DNA of 64,000 nt from Vescimonas cirricatena. Lineage in GTDB: Bacteria > Bacillota > Clostridia > Oscillospirales > Oscillospiraceae. Position 1 is the first letter of the stretch, and every line of letters starts with the position of its first letter. Location: positions 1 to 64,000 of the forward strand of contig NZ_JAJEPW010000009.1 of NCBI RefSeq assembly GCF_020687045.1, in the 5' to 3' direction. The position numbers and the translations under genes were made by a program. The notes below the pieces were generated by a model that worked only from the letters and a program-made list of their open reading frames with translations, was not told the origin of the DNA and searched no databases. Positions 44,498-53,254 of this stretch are shown here, one piece after another.

Positions 44498-45112
44498 TTA
44501 CTCCTCACCTATATTCACTCGAACGATTTTTCTGGTAGGATAATTTGTCACTTGCAGCCAGATATTGCTTTGCTCTAAACGATTCCATTCAGCGGATGTG
44601 AAGCGATATCTATACAGATCAAATGGCAGCAAAATATCACATGAGGCGCCATCCTGTAACCGAATCCCGGTGGCACCGTCCAATATAGGATTGACCACAC
44701 CCAAGAGATCCCAATCCATATTCATGAGCATATCCGTGGTGTATAATGATAGTTCCGTTAAAGGGAATCCTTCTGCGGGACTATTCTGCTGCGAAACAGT
44801 AACGCTGACCAATGCGACCTTATCGGGGATCCGACTTCGATCGGCCCCGTCATACTGCAAAGCTGAAGTATAGGCACGATAATCTACAATTTCAAAACGG
44901 TTGACCCGAAGCATATAGCCTTCAGCCGCCAAATTATACCCGACAAAATCCGGCGCAATAGGAACGATTTCTCCAACGGAGTATGTCTTCTCTGTATTGG
45001 CAGACCATCGTTGACGATAATCCTGATTAATTGCTTTATAGCGGATCATCCAAACAAAGAGCACTACTGCCGCAACGGAGAAAATCAGCCAGAATTTCTT
45101 TTTGTCTTTCAT
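44498..45112 (-). CDS. Membrane-anchored DUF5028-like protein
   Basis: 204 residues. One N-terminal helix (6-23), then a soluble extracytoplasmic beta-rich domain (YSVGEIVPIAPDFVGYN, VALVSVTVSQQNSPAEGFPL). I believe it belongs to DUF5028, seen beside ABC exporters of small secreted peptides. It overlaps the ATPase gene by four bases. It may be an accessory subunit or an immunity-type protein. Confidence 0.55.
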   Translation of the reverse strand: MKDKKKFWLIFSVAAVVLFVWMIRYKAINQDYRQRWSANTEKTYSVGEIVPIAPDFVGYNLAAEGYMLRVNRFEIVDYRAYTSALQYDGADRSRIPDKVALVSVTVSQQNSPAEGFPLTELSLYTTDMLMNMDWDLLGVVNPILDGATGIRLQDGASCDILLPFDLYRYRFTSAEWNRLEQSNIWLQVTNYPTRKIVRVNIGEE

Positions 45113-45750
45113 TTGCCTATCACCGATGTTACCCTTCCCGCTTGCATTTGAATAACAACATCCGATACGCTCTGCACAAAGTCAGCATCATGGCACGCAA
45201 CGACTACTAATGCACTGCGCTGACATTCTTTACGGATCAACTGTGCGATCATAGCAACGCCCTGCTCATCCAGTGCATTTGTGGGTTCATCCAAAATCAG
45301 CAGATCGGGCTTTTCCATCAAGGCCGCAGCAATACCCAGACGTTGTTTCATGCCTAATGAATATTTTTTGAAAGTCCGTTTATCATTCGGGTCCAGGCCA
45401 ACCGCCTGCAGGGTGTTATGGATGTCGGAGACCGAGATCAGCTGTTTTAGACCGGCAAGCAACTCCAGGTTTTTTTGCCCGGTATACTCGTCAATAAATG
45501 CGGGACTCTCGATCATCACGCCCACAGATTCAGGGAAATCCAGATCCTTCCCCAGGCGACGATCATTTACTGAAACACTGCCCTCTGTCGCATAGATCAA
45601 CCCACACATCAGACGTAAAAGCATCGTTTTACCCGATCCATTTTCCCCTTGCAATCCGTAGACTTTTCCGCTTTCAAAATTCAAACTGATGTCTTGCAGC
45701 ACGACCGCTCTGTGAATGGTTTTTGTGACATGATCCACCACAATATTCAT
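45109..45750 (-). CDS. ABC transporter ATP-binding protein
   Basis: 213 residues. Walker A GENGSGKT (35-42), signature SLGMKQRLGIA (131-141), Walker B LLILDEPTNALDE (150-162), switch His in ACHDADF. The layout is that of BcrA/LtnF-type exporters linked to bacteriocin immunity. It works with the two permeases encoded upstream. Confidence 0.92.
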   Translation of the reverse strand: MNIVVDHVTKTIHRAVVLQDISLNFESGKVYGLQGENGSGKTMLLRLMCGLIYATEGSVSVNDRRLGKDLDFPESVGVMIESPAFIDEYTGQKNLELLAGLKQLISVSDIHNTLQAVGLDPNDKRTFKKYSLGMKQRLGIAAALMEKPDLLILDEPTNALDEQGVAMIAQLIRKECQRSALVVVACHDADFVQSVSDVVIQMQAGRVTSVIGK

Positions 45751-45762
45751 CGTATCACCGTC

Positions 45763-46611
45763 CTATTTTTCAAGAGATATGAGGTCTTTTCTTTGTATCA
45801 GTAAATATCCTGCGCCTATTGATAAGAGCAACAGTAGCAGTGTAAACACCAGTTCTTTACGATAACTCAATCCATTTGCATCAAAAAGCTGGTATCGCAT
45901 CACCATCGCTCCGTTGCCGACCAACCATTCAATGGGGAAATATGCGGCAGCAATATATGTGACAAAGCATATTAGAAAGCTGATGGCCGGACGGGCCACA
46001 AGGTTTAAGAGTGTTTGCAGCATACATACGGCCGTAAGCGTCACAAACGGAAGGAGCAAAGCGTATAGGATAACACTTGCCGGCGTGAGTGAAATTGTCT
46101 CTCCACACAAGACCTCCGAAAACAAGAATGCGGTGATTTCGGGCGTGTTGTTTAGGCCGAAGGTAACGGGTGTCAGAATCGCTGTGCCTATTATGGCAAT
46201 CATTTCACAGGCAAAGTATAAAGTACAGCTTGCTATGCACCATATACACTTAGACAGCCACCATTTCCCACGCGATGTGCGTAGGAAAACTTGCTGACCT
46301 TGTACACTGATACCTTGCGCAGGATATGCTGCTGTTATATACAGGCAAAAGCCGCACACAATCAGCCATTCGATGGGGACCGACACCTTTTCTTCCATAG
46401 AGCCGTGTTGTATGATTGCCATGCCGCGAAATAGACACAGCATATAGTCGCCAATTGAACCCCGGCTTGAAATGGATTCCACATTGCAATAGAATTGCAC
46501 AGAGCGATATACTGCGAATAAGCGCATGGAAAAGAGGAGAGTGGCAATCAGATAGTTTCTCCTTTGCAATCCCTGCCGCAGATCATAGCGCAACAGCCTA
46601 TAAAACCTCAT
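45763..46611 (-). CDS. ABC transporter permease
   Basis: 282 residues with about six transmembrane helices and no ATPase motif; short soluble loops. The gene overlaps the preceding permease gene and precedes the ATPase by 12 bases. Substrate unknown. Confidence 0.8.
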   Translation of the reverse strand: MRFYRLLRYDLRQGLQRRNYLIATLLFSMRLFAVYRSVQFYCNVESISSRGSIGDYMLCLFRGMAIIQHGSMEEKVSVPIEWLIVCGFCLYITAAYPAQGISVQGQQVFLRTSRGKWWLSKCIWCIASCTLYFACEMIAIIGTAILTPVTFGLNNTPEITAFLFSEVLCGETISLTPASVILYALLLPFVTLTAVCMLQTLLNLVARPAISFLICFVTYIAAAYFPIEWLVGNGAMVMRYQLFDANGLSYRKELVFTLLLLLLSIGAGYLLIQRKDLISLEK

Positions 46612-47440
46612 GTCTGTATTTCCTATATATCCCCGTAAGAACAGATACGAATGTCAAAAGAATAAGTTCCGCAAGTATGATCCATGTGGGACTGGGATTT
46701 GTACTTGCCAAATTGCACAGCCTTAAAGGCGAGAGCTCTATATACCAGTTCATTGCGTCGGCAAGCATGGGGGTAATGAAATCAAGTAATAGGAACAGCA
46801 GAAGTGGAGTTGCTGTCACAAAGAATCGGTGTTTTACCTTATGCCCGACGATAATGCACAGACTGGCCGCAACGCCGCCCCAGAAAAACTCAATAACGCA
46901 CCAGATGATTGCATGCAGCCAAGGGTGGGTATAGTATAGCTTCGCCAAAAAGGCTGTGCCTGAACAGAATCCTGTAATAGGCAGTGCAACCCGAGGAATA
47001 CAGGCGGGACATACCATCGCGGATGCAAACAGATCCGTAGTTACCGGCAATGCAATAGCAATGCCGCCACTAACAAATACAGCCGCCATTTTGGCTGTTA
47101 GGTATTGAGAATACGGAACTCTGGTAAGAATATTATTTGTCATATGAGACCTGTTGTCCTCATACAATGACCACCCATAAGGCATAGCAGCCAAAAATGG
47201 CCAAACGGCATAGAAGACTACAGCCCCGACGGTGACTCCGTTGACGCCGATCCAATTGACAAATAAGCTGCACCCATCATATCCGCCCGGGGAATGTGCA
47301 TAGGATGCGCCTAAGTCACTGACGGTAATTGCAGTTTGAACCAAATCAGCTATGACAAGAATAAAACCGATCAGCAATGCACTGCGCATCATTTTGTTGT
47401 GAAATGCTTTCCACATTTCGGTTCTAATACAGTTCCCCAT
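46598..47440 (-). CDS. ABC transporter permease
   Basis: 280 residues, about six helices, ending YRKYRHEVL. Overlaps the 45763 permease gene by 14 bases, so the two likely form a heterodimer with the ATPase. Confidence 0.8.
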   Translation of the reverse strand: MGNCIRTEMWKAFHNKMMRSALLIGFILVIADLVQTAITVSDLGASYAHSPGGYDGCSLFVNWIGVNGVTVGAVVFYAVWPFLAAMPYGWSLYEDNRSHMTNNILTRVPYSQYLTAKMAAVFVSGGIAIALPVTTDLFASAMVCPACIPRVALPITGFCSGTAFLAKLYYTHPWLHAIIWCVIEFFWGGVAASLCIIVGHKVKHRFFVTATPLLLFLLLDFITPMLADAMNWYIELSPLRLCNLASTNPSPTWIILAELILLTFVSVLTGIYRKYRHEVL

Positions 47441-47511
47441 TATGTTATTCCTCCGCTAATGTTTACTGCTCCATCTCGGCTTGTTTTGAACGCTTTGTAT
47501 TTGATTTACTG

Positions 47512-47955
47512 TCAGGGCGTTGCATCCTTATACGAGTTTGCGCTATCAGGGCTCCATTCACCGGACATGGTTTCACCAAAAAGATTGGGGCACGAGAAGG
47601 AGAGCGTTGCCCAGCGATAGCCGTCCTCATTAATGAAGGAATGGATACTGTACTTATTCCCGTTGTGACATGTCACATAATTCACGCGAGTTCCGCCAGA
47701 TACAGTACAGTTATTCATCGATCCGTTTTGTGCGGATCCACCAAGGGCTCTTGCTCTGATGTGATCGCGCTTTCCGTCACGATAATAAAAATACACAGCT
47801 GATGAATCATCTTTTGTTCTGGGTGTAAGACGATGGTAGGAATACACATTTACACTAAAACCAGTGATTGTTGTGTCGGCTGTAGATGCAAACGCAGGAA
47901 CAGCCATTGCTGCGCATACGAGAAACGCCATAATCAAGGTAATAATCTTCTTCAT
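47512..47955 (-). CDS. Secreted DUF2712-like small protein
   Basis: 147 residues. Signal peptide MKKIITLIMAFLVCAAMAVP...AFAS (cleavage about 24). The mature part has a Cys-containing beta region and the C-terminal motif GEWSPDS, which I associate with DUF2712 proteins found beside ABC exporters. It could be a bacteriocin-like product or a sensor ligand. AAAGGAA precedes ATG 47955. It is the first gene before the permeases (71-base gap). Confidence 0.6.
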   Translation of the reverse strand: MKKIITLIMAFLVCAAMAVPAFASTADTTITGFSVNVYSYHRLTPRTKDDSSAVYFYYRDGKRDHIRARALGGSAQNGSMNNCTVSGGTRVNYVTCHNGNKYSIHSFINEDGYRWATLSFSCPNLFGETMSGEWSPDSANSYKDATP

Positions 47956-48010
47956 TTTTATTTCCTTTCTTTGTACATGTTTGGGTTTCTTATGTACTTA
48001 TGTAATTAAT

Positions 48011-48046
48011 ATGATTCAATCATTGGAATCACCCTCATTCTGTCAA
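48011..48046 (-). promoter_or_regulatory. Possible promoter with palindromic operator
   Basis: TTGACA at 48046-48041, then 17 bases to a weak -10 (ATGATT) that is part of the palindrome ATGATTCAATCAT (48011-48023). It would drive the DUF2712-like gene and the ABC genes. Confidence 0.4.
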
Positions 48047-48101
48047 CCGCTGTATACATGGACTGTAATATAGAATATTCATCTATATTACAAGTTACCT
48101 A

Positions 48102-48452
48102 TTATGCTGTTGCAGTAGCGGGATTCACATAAAAGCTTTGCCCATCAACTGTGCATACTACTTTTACTGTATATGTTTTCCCTTTTGTTACCTCATGAGA
48201 GCCTGTGATAAGCAGATACGATGTCCCGTTACCGCTCCAGGAGTCGATCATCGTACGGCCTTGCCATAATTGAAGTGTTGCATGGATGGTTTTTCCAGGC
48301 TTGGCGATAGACACTCTGCATGTAGCTGTTGTTCCATTGATGGTGATTGAAGCCGACGGCGTAGCTGCTTGTACGGATGTAGCTTGCGCTGTCGCGGAGC
48401 AGGATAACAACAGGATCAATGCAAGGATGAGAGAAATCGTCTTTTTTTTCAT
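48102..48452 (-). CDS. Small secreted Ig-like protein
   Basis: 116 residues from ATG 48452. Signal peptide (MKKKTISLILALILLLSCSA...), then a single beta-sandwich (ASITINGTTATCRVSIAKPG, HEVTKGKTYTVKVVCTVDGQ). No family named with confidence. The start at 48485 is rejected because the GGGGGTG ribosome site lies just before 48452. That site is buried in a perfect hairpin (48458-48505). Confidence 0.65.
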   Translation of the reverse strand: MKKKTISLILALILLLSCSATAQATSVQAATPSASITINGTTATCRVSIAKPGKTIHATLQLWQGRTMIDSWSGNGTSYLLITGSHEVTKGKTYTVKVVCTVDGQSFYVNPATATA

Positions 48453-48457
48453 AAATA

Positions 48458-48505
48458 CACCCCCTTTCTCTATTCTTCTAAGCATTGGAACGGAGAAAGG
48501 GGGTG
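48458..48505 (-). promoter_or_regulatory. Hairpin hiding the ribosome binding site
   Basis: CACCCCCTTTCTC (upstream on the minus strand) and GAGAAAGGGGGTG form a perfect 13-bp stem with a 22-base loop. The second arm is the ribosome site of the small secreted protein, 5 bases before its ATG. Translation should be off unless the stem is opened. Confidence 0.6.
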
Positions 48506-48535
48506 CTTTTTGGACACCATAATTACATGATTTTA

Positions 48536-49246
48536 TTATTTTGTAGGAATCGACAAAATAAGGGATTGCGCTATGTGCACTATGTCCTCGTTGCTGATAT
48601 TTCCCTGTATATTAAACACAACCTGATTCGCTTCGTCCACCCATATTAAAGCTTTTTCTGGTGAAGTTTCATTGCCAATGTATAAATCCGCTGGAATTCC
48701 GTTGATATCGACTTTGACTACTTCGCTATACTCCTGTGCTGTTGTGCTCATGCTGGTATGCTGCATCAAGGTATATTCAACAGAAAACATTTTTTCTCCG
48801 GTATCGTTGGCATATACGCGAAGACAATAATCGCTATCTTGATAGTTATCTACCAGCGAAAATCCGTCCGGTATCCACGACGGCTCATAACAGATGTGAT
48901 CTATTTCATTATCTTCGCTATTGAAAAGATAGATCGTTATGCTCTCGTAGATTTCTTTTATCCATTGGAAGGCGCGCTCTCTTGCCTGTATATCAACTGT
49001 CAGCCATGTGCTGACAGACAGAATCGTCACAATTAATATTACCGCAGCCCGCTGCCATATTTTATGCGCAACAACCCTACGCTTGCTTTTTTTTCGTAAT
49101 ATCTCCATGCTATGTTCAAAATCATCGGAAAATACATGTTCGCATTCACTGGGAGACGGGAATGAAGTAAGCATGGACTCTGCTACACGCTTTGCCGCGT
49201 TGGCCAGTTCCTGTTCTGACCATGCAATGTTTGACATTTTACGCAT
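48536..49246 (-). CDS. Anti-sigma factor with DUF4367-like outer domain
   Basis: 236 residues. Cytoplasmic N-terminus (about 1-70), one helix (about 71-88), outer domain with CYEPSWIPDGFSLVDNYQ and VVKVDINGIPADLYIGNETS, the pattern of DUF4367. It should hold the sigma factor encoded just upstream at the membrane and release it on a signal. It overlaps the sigma gene by 8 bases (ATGCGTAA). Confidence 0.75.
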   Translation of the reverse strand: MRKMSNIAWSEQELANAAKRVAESMLTSFPSPSECEHVFSDDFEHSMEILRKKSKRRVVAHKIWQRAAVILIVTILSVSTWLTVDIQARERAFQWIKEIYESITIYLFNSEDNEIDHICYEPSWIPDGFSLVDNYQDSDYCLRVYANDTGEKMFSVEYTLMQHTSMSTTAQEYSEVVKVDINGIPADLYIGNETSPEKALIWVDEANQVVFNIQGNISNEDIVHIAQSLILSIPTK

Positions 49247-49751
49247 CTCCTTTCAAATGTTTTTGCAAAGCGGCCTTGGCTCTCCAAAGCTGCTTTTGTG
49301 CGGTATCCTTTTTTATATGCAGCATAGATGATATTTCTCGTACAGAGTATCCATTATAATAGCGCAGCAATAGGATATCACGATAGGCAGCCGGTAATCG
49401 TGCCATAGCATCGGCCAAACCATGATCACCAGGCAATGGGATTTCGATGCCATAGGTACTCTCCCAAAATTCCATATCTACCAGTTTTGATCGGCTGCGA
49501 ATGATATCTATTGCTTTCCGTTCTGTAATAATAACGATATAAGCTCTAGTTTTTGGACATTTGACATCCGATATTTTTTTCAGATTCTCAATAAGGGATA
49601 GAAACGCCTGATGTACTGCATCCTCGGCATCAAATTCATTCTTCAGAATTTTCATGGCAACATGGAACATCAAGCCCTTGTACATTATGTAAAGCTGTTC
49701 AAACTTGGATTTATCTTCGTCGCTTTCTATCATCTGTAAGTAGATAATCAA
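49239..49751 (-). CDS. ECF-type sigma factor
   Basis: 170 residues. Region 2 (FDAEDAVHQAFLSLIENLKK) and region 4 (LPAAYRDILLLRYYNGYSVR, EISSMLHIKKDTAQKQLWRA) are clear; there is no region 3. Extracytoplasmic-function sigma factors turn on small regulons. Its likely targets are itself, the anti-sigma gene, the secreted proteins and the ABC genes downstream. Confidence 0.85.
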   Translation of the reverse strand: MIIYLQMIESDEDKSKFEQLYIMYKGLMFHVAMKILKNEFDAEDAVHQAFLSLIENLKKISDVKCPKTRAYIVIITERKAIDIIRSRSKLVDMEFWESTYGIEIPLPGDHGLADAMARLPAAYRDILLLRYYNGYSVREISSMLHIKKDTAQKQLWRAKAALQKHLKGDA

Positions 49752-49823
49752 CGAAATTCCCTCCTACAATAATGATGTCATTATATGTCGTTAATTATAT
49801 CATCACACGATGTAGAATACAAG

Positions 49824-49910
49824 GTTAAGCAGCTTGCTGACAGGCACCGGGAGCTGAGCAAGGCGAAGAATCGCATTGCTGAGATTGACACATTGCTCAG
49901 GAGTCAGTAA
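49824..49910 (+). pseudogene. Remnant of a large serine recombinase
   Basis: 29 codons reading VKQLADRHRELSKAKNRIAE and onward to a TAA. This resembles the coiled helix near the C-terminus of Tn4451/TndX-type recombinases. No start, no catalytic domain. Confidence 0.45.
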
Positions 49911-49968
49911 CTGGTACTGGATGACAGTTACAAATTACAGTAGCTAATAAAGGCTAAAGTATCGTTCC

Positions 49969-50121
49969 GACGAGAAGGAAGCGAAAGACGGCATGTCCGC
50001 CGAGGATGCGGCATACGAGAGAAAAGTGAGGATAGGCAATACCCTCCGAGCTCTTTTCCCGATACTTGCATTTGTGCTTTTCGGGGTGCTCATCATGCTT
50101 CTCCAGGGCGGAAGATTCTGA
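49969..50121 (+). pseudogene. Remnant of a third DUF3592 gene
   Basis: 51 codons with the final helix TLRALFPILAFVLFGVLIML, matching the end of the 11823 gene (about 45-50 percent by eye) and followed by the same ICE-B tail 13 bases later. It shows that the DUF3592 cassette lay next to the ICE-B end before rearrangement. The remainder of 49752-50133 shows no gene. Confidence 0.6.
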
Positions 50122-50133
50122 TCATAGGAGCTA

Positions 50134-50316
50134 TTGTTTGTTCTTTCTCTGTCTTAATACCCTCCGATAGAGTGAGTCCTTCTGGATGCGCCATGGTGAC
50201 GCTACCCTCGTGACAACTCGAGAGCGCACCTTTCCCTTGGTGGGAGGTGCGCTCTGTCTGCGTTCATTTGATGCGATACAGGCTGCTGGTCAGGCTGCCA
50301 TTGGGACGACGGCGGT
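50134..50316. repeat. Right copy of the long direct repeat (ICE-B tail)
   Basis: Nearly identical to 12800-12981. It contains the hairpin AGAGCGCACCT/AGGTGCGCTCT (50221-50255) and the 3' end of the intact HTH gene. Offset between the copies is 37,334 bases at the HTH stop codon. Confidence 0.8.
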
Positions 50317-50521
50317 GGGTGCGTTCCAGAAAACCATGATGTTCCAAGTCACTTAATGCCCGCTGCACAGTGCGGCGGGACAGCTTCAAGTCCTCCGCGA
50401 TCCTGCGGACGCTGGGCCAGCAGGTGCCGTCGGCGTTGGAGCGGTCCTTGAGGTACATATAGACCGTCTTGGCCCGATGGGATAGTTCCTGATCCGCATA
50501 GATGCTTCCAAAGTAACTCAT
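50264..50521 (-). CDS. Helix-turn-helix protein
   Basis: 85 residues. Winged-helix DNA-binding fold: AKTVYMYLKDRSNADGTCWP, then RRIAEDLKLSRRTVQRALSD, the RepA/phage-replication type. It overlaps the VirD4 stop (ATGA) at the end of the ICE-B operon. A broken copy of its 3' end lies at 12930. Likely regulates the operon or replication of the element. Confidence 0.75.
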   Translation of the reverse strand: MSYFGSIYADQELSHRAKTVYMYLKDRSNADGTCWPSVRRIAEDLKLSRRTVQRALSDLEHHGFLERTHRRRPNGSLTSSLYRIK

Positions 50522-52293
50522 GTCTTTGTGTCCTCATTGTAAAGTCCCATTGCCGAATAGGGGCTTCTCCTCTCGGCAACAGGTGCTTGCTGCACCTGCG
50601 TAGGTTGGGTGCCCTTCTTTCCGTAGGCCCGGTCGATGCGGAGGAATAGCTCCTGTCGACTGGCGTAGGTTACAGGTCGAGAGGCATGCTCCGGGGTAAT
50701 ATATGGCGCACCGAAGGTAATGCCCCAGTCCAGAAACAGGCGCAGCTTTGTCTGCATAGGATGCGTCCCCGTTTTCATGACCACAAAGCTGCCCTTGGGG
50801 ATGGATTTCAGTTCGTCCGGCGTCATGAGGGGCCGCTCCATCATCTGCAAGCTCTGGCTTGGATCATTCTTGCTTCTGCTGACCGAGCCGGACAATACCG
50901 TGCGGCTGCCCAGTGCCTTGGAGAGCTGCTCCGCCGTCTGGCTGTTGGGGGCGAAGCCGCCGAAGATGGTATCCTGGCAGTTATCGGTCAATATCTCTGC
51001 CCCCTCTCGCCCATAGTTTTTCTCCAGCTGCGCCAGCGCCTGGATGATAGGCACCATGGTCAGCCCACGGGAGCGTCCTGCGCTGAACAGCGGCAGGATG
51101 TCAAAGGCGGGCATGGTCCCCAGCTCGTCGCAGAAGAACACAACACGACCAGGCAGCCGCCCGCCGTTTTCATCCGCCACGGCAAACAGCTCCCGTGCCA
51201 GCGTCTGGATCATCAAGCCTGCCATGAAATTTTTGGTCTGATCCTCCTCCGGCAAGATCAGGAAGATAGCGGACTTCTCCGACGCAAACCGCTCGGCGTT
51301 CATGGTGCTGTCAAAACACAGCACCTGCTCCAGCTCGGAGTCCAGAAAGGCGTTGAGGCGAGACAATACCGTGCTCATGACCGAGGCCATAGCCTGGTCG
51401 GATGTGTTCAGCGCCGCCCCGGCAAACCACCGTGCCTTGTGCTCCGGGGGCAGCTTTTCCATGAGGATGGTAAACCAGTTTTTGCCCCGTACCCCCGAGG
51501 GAGCCAGCAGTTCCTGCACCAGCTTGAACACGGACACGATGTGCCGCCGCTCCTGTTTTCTTTCCGGCGGCAGAAATTCTGCCAGCAAGAGCACCACGGA
51601 AGTCAATAGTCCCTCTGCGGCATCGTAGAAATAGGCGTTCTGGCCGTAGTCTGCATCCCCATTCGGTGACACGATGGTCTTGGCCAGGATCTTGGCGTAC
51701 TTCTCCGCCTTGGCACGGGCGGCAAGACTGCCGGTGGCCTGCGCCGCATCCATGTAGTGGTTGATGAGCGTCATGAGGTTGTAGCCATCTGAGCGGGTAG
51801 GATTTCGCAGATCCACCACGGATACATGGTAGCCGTAGTATTTTTCCGCAATGGCGCCGTAGTTGCGAGCTAAGTCACCCTTGGTATCCAATGCCAGAAA
51901 GCTCATGCCGCTGGCACAGGCGTATTCCAAATTGGGATATAGAAAGTAGGCCGTTTTGCCCACGCCGGATGCGCCGATCATAAGGCAATGCACATCGTCC
52001 TTATCCACCAGTGCGGTGATGCCGTGCTTATGGCTGATGCTGCCCAGCACCAGCCCCTGCACTTCCGGGCGGTGCAGCCCTTTGCGCCAACTTGCCGCTT
52101 GGAACGGCACGAGGGCATAGGTCTTGCGGATCTCTGCGTCAGTGGCCCAGCGGGCCGTGCCATGCTGGCCGTCGCCTACGGTTTTGGATTTAATGTTGTT
52201 GAGGGTGTAGCGATTGTTCAGCAGCGTCAGGCAGCCTATGACCGCCGCCATGACGCCGCCCGCTGCAAGGAGGATCCATAGAGCATCTGTCAC
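50518..52293 (-). CDS. VirD4-like coupling ATPase of ICE-B
   Basis: 591 residues. N-terminal helices (about 5-25), ARWATDAEI motif, Walker A GASGVGKT (107-114), DTKGDLARNYG, Walker B VVFFCDELGTMP, and QTAEQLSKALGSRTV near the end. It belongs to the TraG/TcpA-like group seen in clostridial ICEs and differs from the ICE-A protein at the left edge. It brings the relaxosome to the VirB4/PrgI channel. Confidence 0.9.
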   Translation of the reverse strand: MTDALWILLAAGGVMAAVIGCLTLLNNRYTLNNIKSKTVGDGQHGTARWATDAEIRKTYALVPFQAASWRKGLHRPEVQGLVLGSISHKHGITALVDKDDVHCLMIGASGVGKTAYFLYPNLEYACASGMSFLALDTKGDLARNYGAIAEKYYGYHVSVVDLRNPTRSDGYNLMTLINHYMDAAQATGSLAARAKAEKYAKILAKTIVSPNGDADYGQNAYFYDAAEGLLTSVVLLLAEFLPPERKQERRHIVSVFKLVQELLAPSGVRGKNWFTILMEKLPPEHKARWFAGAALNTSDQAMASVMSTVLSRLNAFLDSELEQVLCFDSTMNAERFASEKSAIFLILPEEDQTKNFMAGLMIQTLARELFAVADENGGRLPGRVVFFCDELGTMPAFDILPLFSAGRSRGLTMVPIIQALAQLEKNYGREGAEILTDNCQDTIFGGFAPNSQTAEQLSKALGSRTVLSGSVSRSKNDPSQSLQMMERPLMTPDELKSIPKGSFVVMKTGTHPMQTKLRLFLDWGITFGAPYITPEHASRPVTYASRQELFLRIDRAYGKKGTQPTQVQQAPVAERRSPYSAMGLYNEDTKT

Positions 52294-52363
52294 GAGTTTT
52301 CTCCTTTCCTTTTTTATGGATCTATGTTACTATTATCGTGTAAAACTAAGGGAGGGACAGTAC

Positions 52364-53224
52364 ATGAGTCATCTCGTTGCCTCTGAATATAAATGTTTTG
52401 AGGATATACGCAGGACCCGTCCCGACGGGTCTGAATACTGGTGTGCCAGAGAATTGGCCCCGGTTTTGGATTATGCAAAATGGGAAAATTTTGCCAAGGT
52501 CATCAAACGCGCTATGATCGCCTGTGAAAACAGCGGCCACGACACAGCTGCCGATTTTCCTGAGGTTAGGAAAATCGTTAAAGCCGGCGCAACGACAAAA
52601 AGCATTGTCGACTATGAATTGTCCCGCTATGCCTGTTATCTGATCGTGCAGAACGGCGATCCGCGCAAAGAGGTCATTGCTTTGGGGCAAACCTACTTTG
52701 CTATCCAAACTTATCGGCAGGAGGTTGCGGACCGATTTAATCAGTTGGACGAAGACAGCCGTCGGTTGGTCGTTCGCGGCGATATAAAACAGTGGAATCA
52801 GCTGTTGGCCGAGGCCGCACGGAATGCCGGCGTGATCACAGCGGATGAGTTTGCCGTATTCCAAAACGCCGGGTACATGGGATTGTACGGCGGCATGACC
52901 GTGGACGACATACATCGGAAGAAAAATTTGGAAGTAGGGCAGAAGATCCTTGACTATATGGGCAGCACGGAACTGATCGCAAATCTGTTCCGTATTTCCC
53001 AAACAGAGGAAAAGCTTCGGAAGGATGGCGTGGATAGCGCTGATACCGCCACTGCCGTGCATTACAAAGTCGGCAGTGAGGTCCGCGAGGCTATCGAAAA
53101 AATCGGCGGCACAATGCCGGAAGATCTGCCTACACCCGAAAAGAGCATTGCCCAGCTAGAAAAAGAACAGCTCCAGCGACTAAAACAGCAGGCGCTGGAT
53201 GGGCAATTGATGTTGGATGAATGA
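52364..53224 (+). CDS. DinD-like protein (DNA damage-inducible family)
   Basis: 286 residues. Matches DinD: YWCARELAPVLDYAKWENFA, DYELSRYACYLIVQNGDPRK, and GYMGLYGGMTVDDIHRKKNL. In E. coli DinD limits RecA filament action. ATG 52364 has GGGAGGG upstream; the 52214 start runs inside the opposite gene. It faces against all its ICE-B neighbours and has its own terminator, so it is probably a cargo insertion between the coupling protein and toprim genes. No LexA box was found in front of it. Confidence 0.88.
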   Translation: MSHLVASEYKCFEDIRRTRPDGSEYWCARELAPVLDYAKWENFAKVIKRAMIACENSGHDTAADFPEVRKIVKAGATTKSIVDYELSRYACYLIVQNGDPRKEVIALGQTYFAIQTYRQEVADRFNQLDEDSRRLVVRGDIKQWNQLLAEAARNAGVITADEFAVFQNAGYMGLYGGMTVDDIHRKKNLEVGQKILDYMGSTELIANLFRISQTEEKLRKDGVDSADTATAVHYKVGSEVREAIEKIGGTMPEDLPTPEKSIAQLEKEQLQRLKQQALDGQLMLDE

Positions 53225-53229
53225 ATTTA

Positions 53230-53254
53230 CCCCGACAGCCTTATGCTGTCGGGG
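53230..53254. terminator. Convergent terminator of dinD and toprim genes
   Basis: CCCCGACAG/CTGTCGGGG stem with loop CCTTATG, followed by TTTT on the plus strand. The stop of the toprim gene lies in it. Confidence 0.85.
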
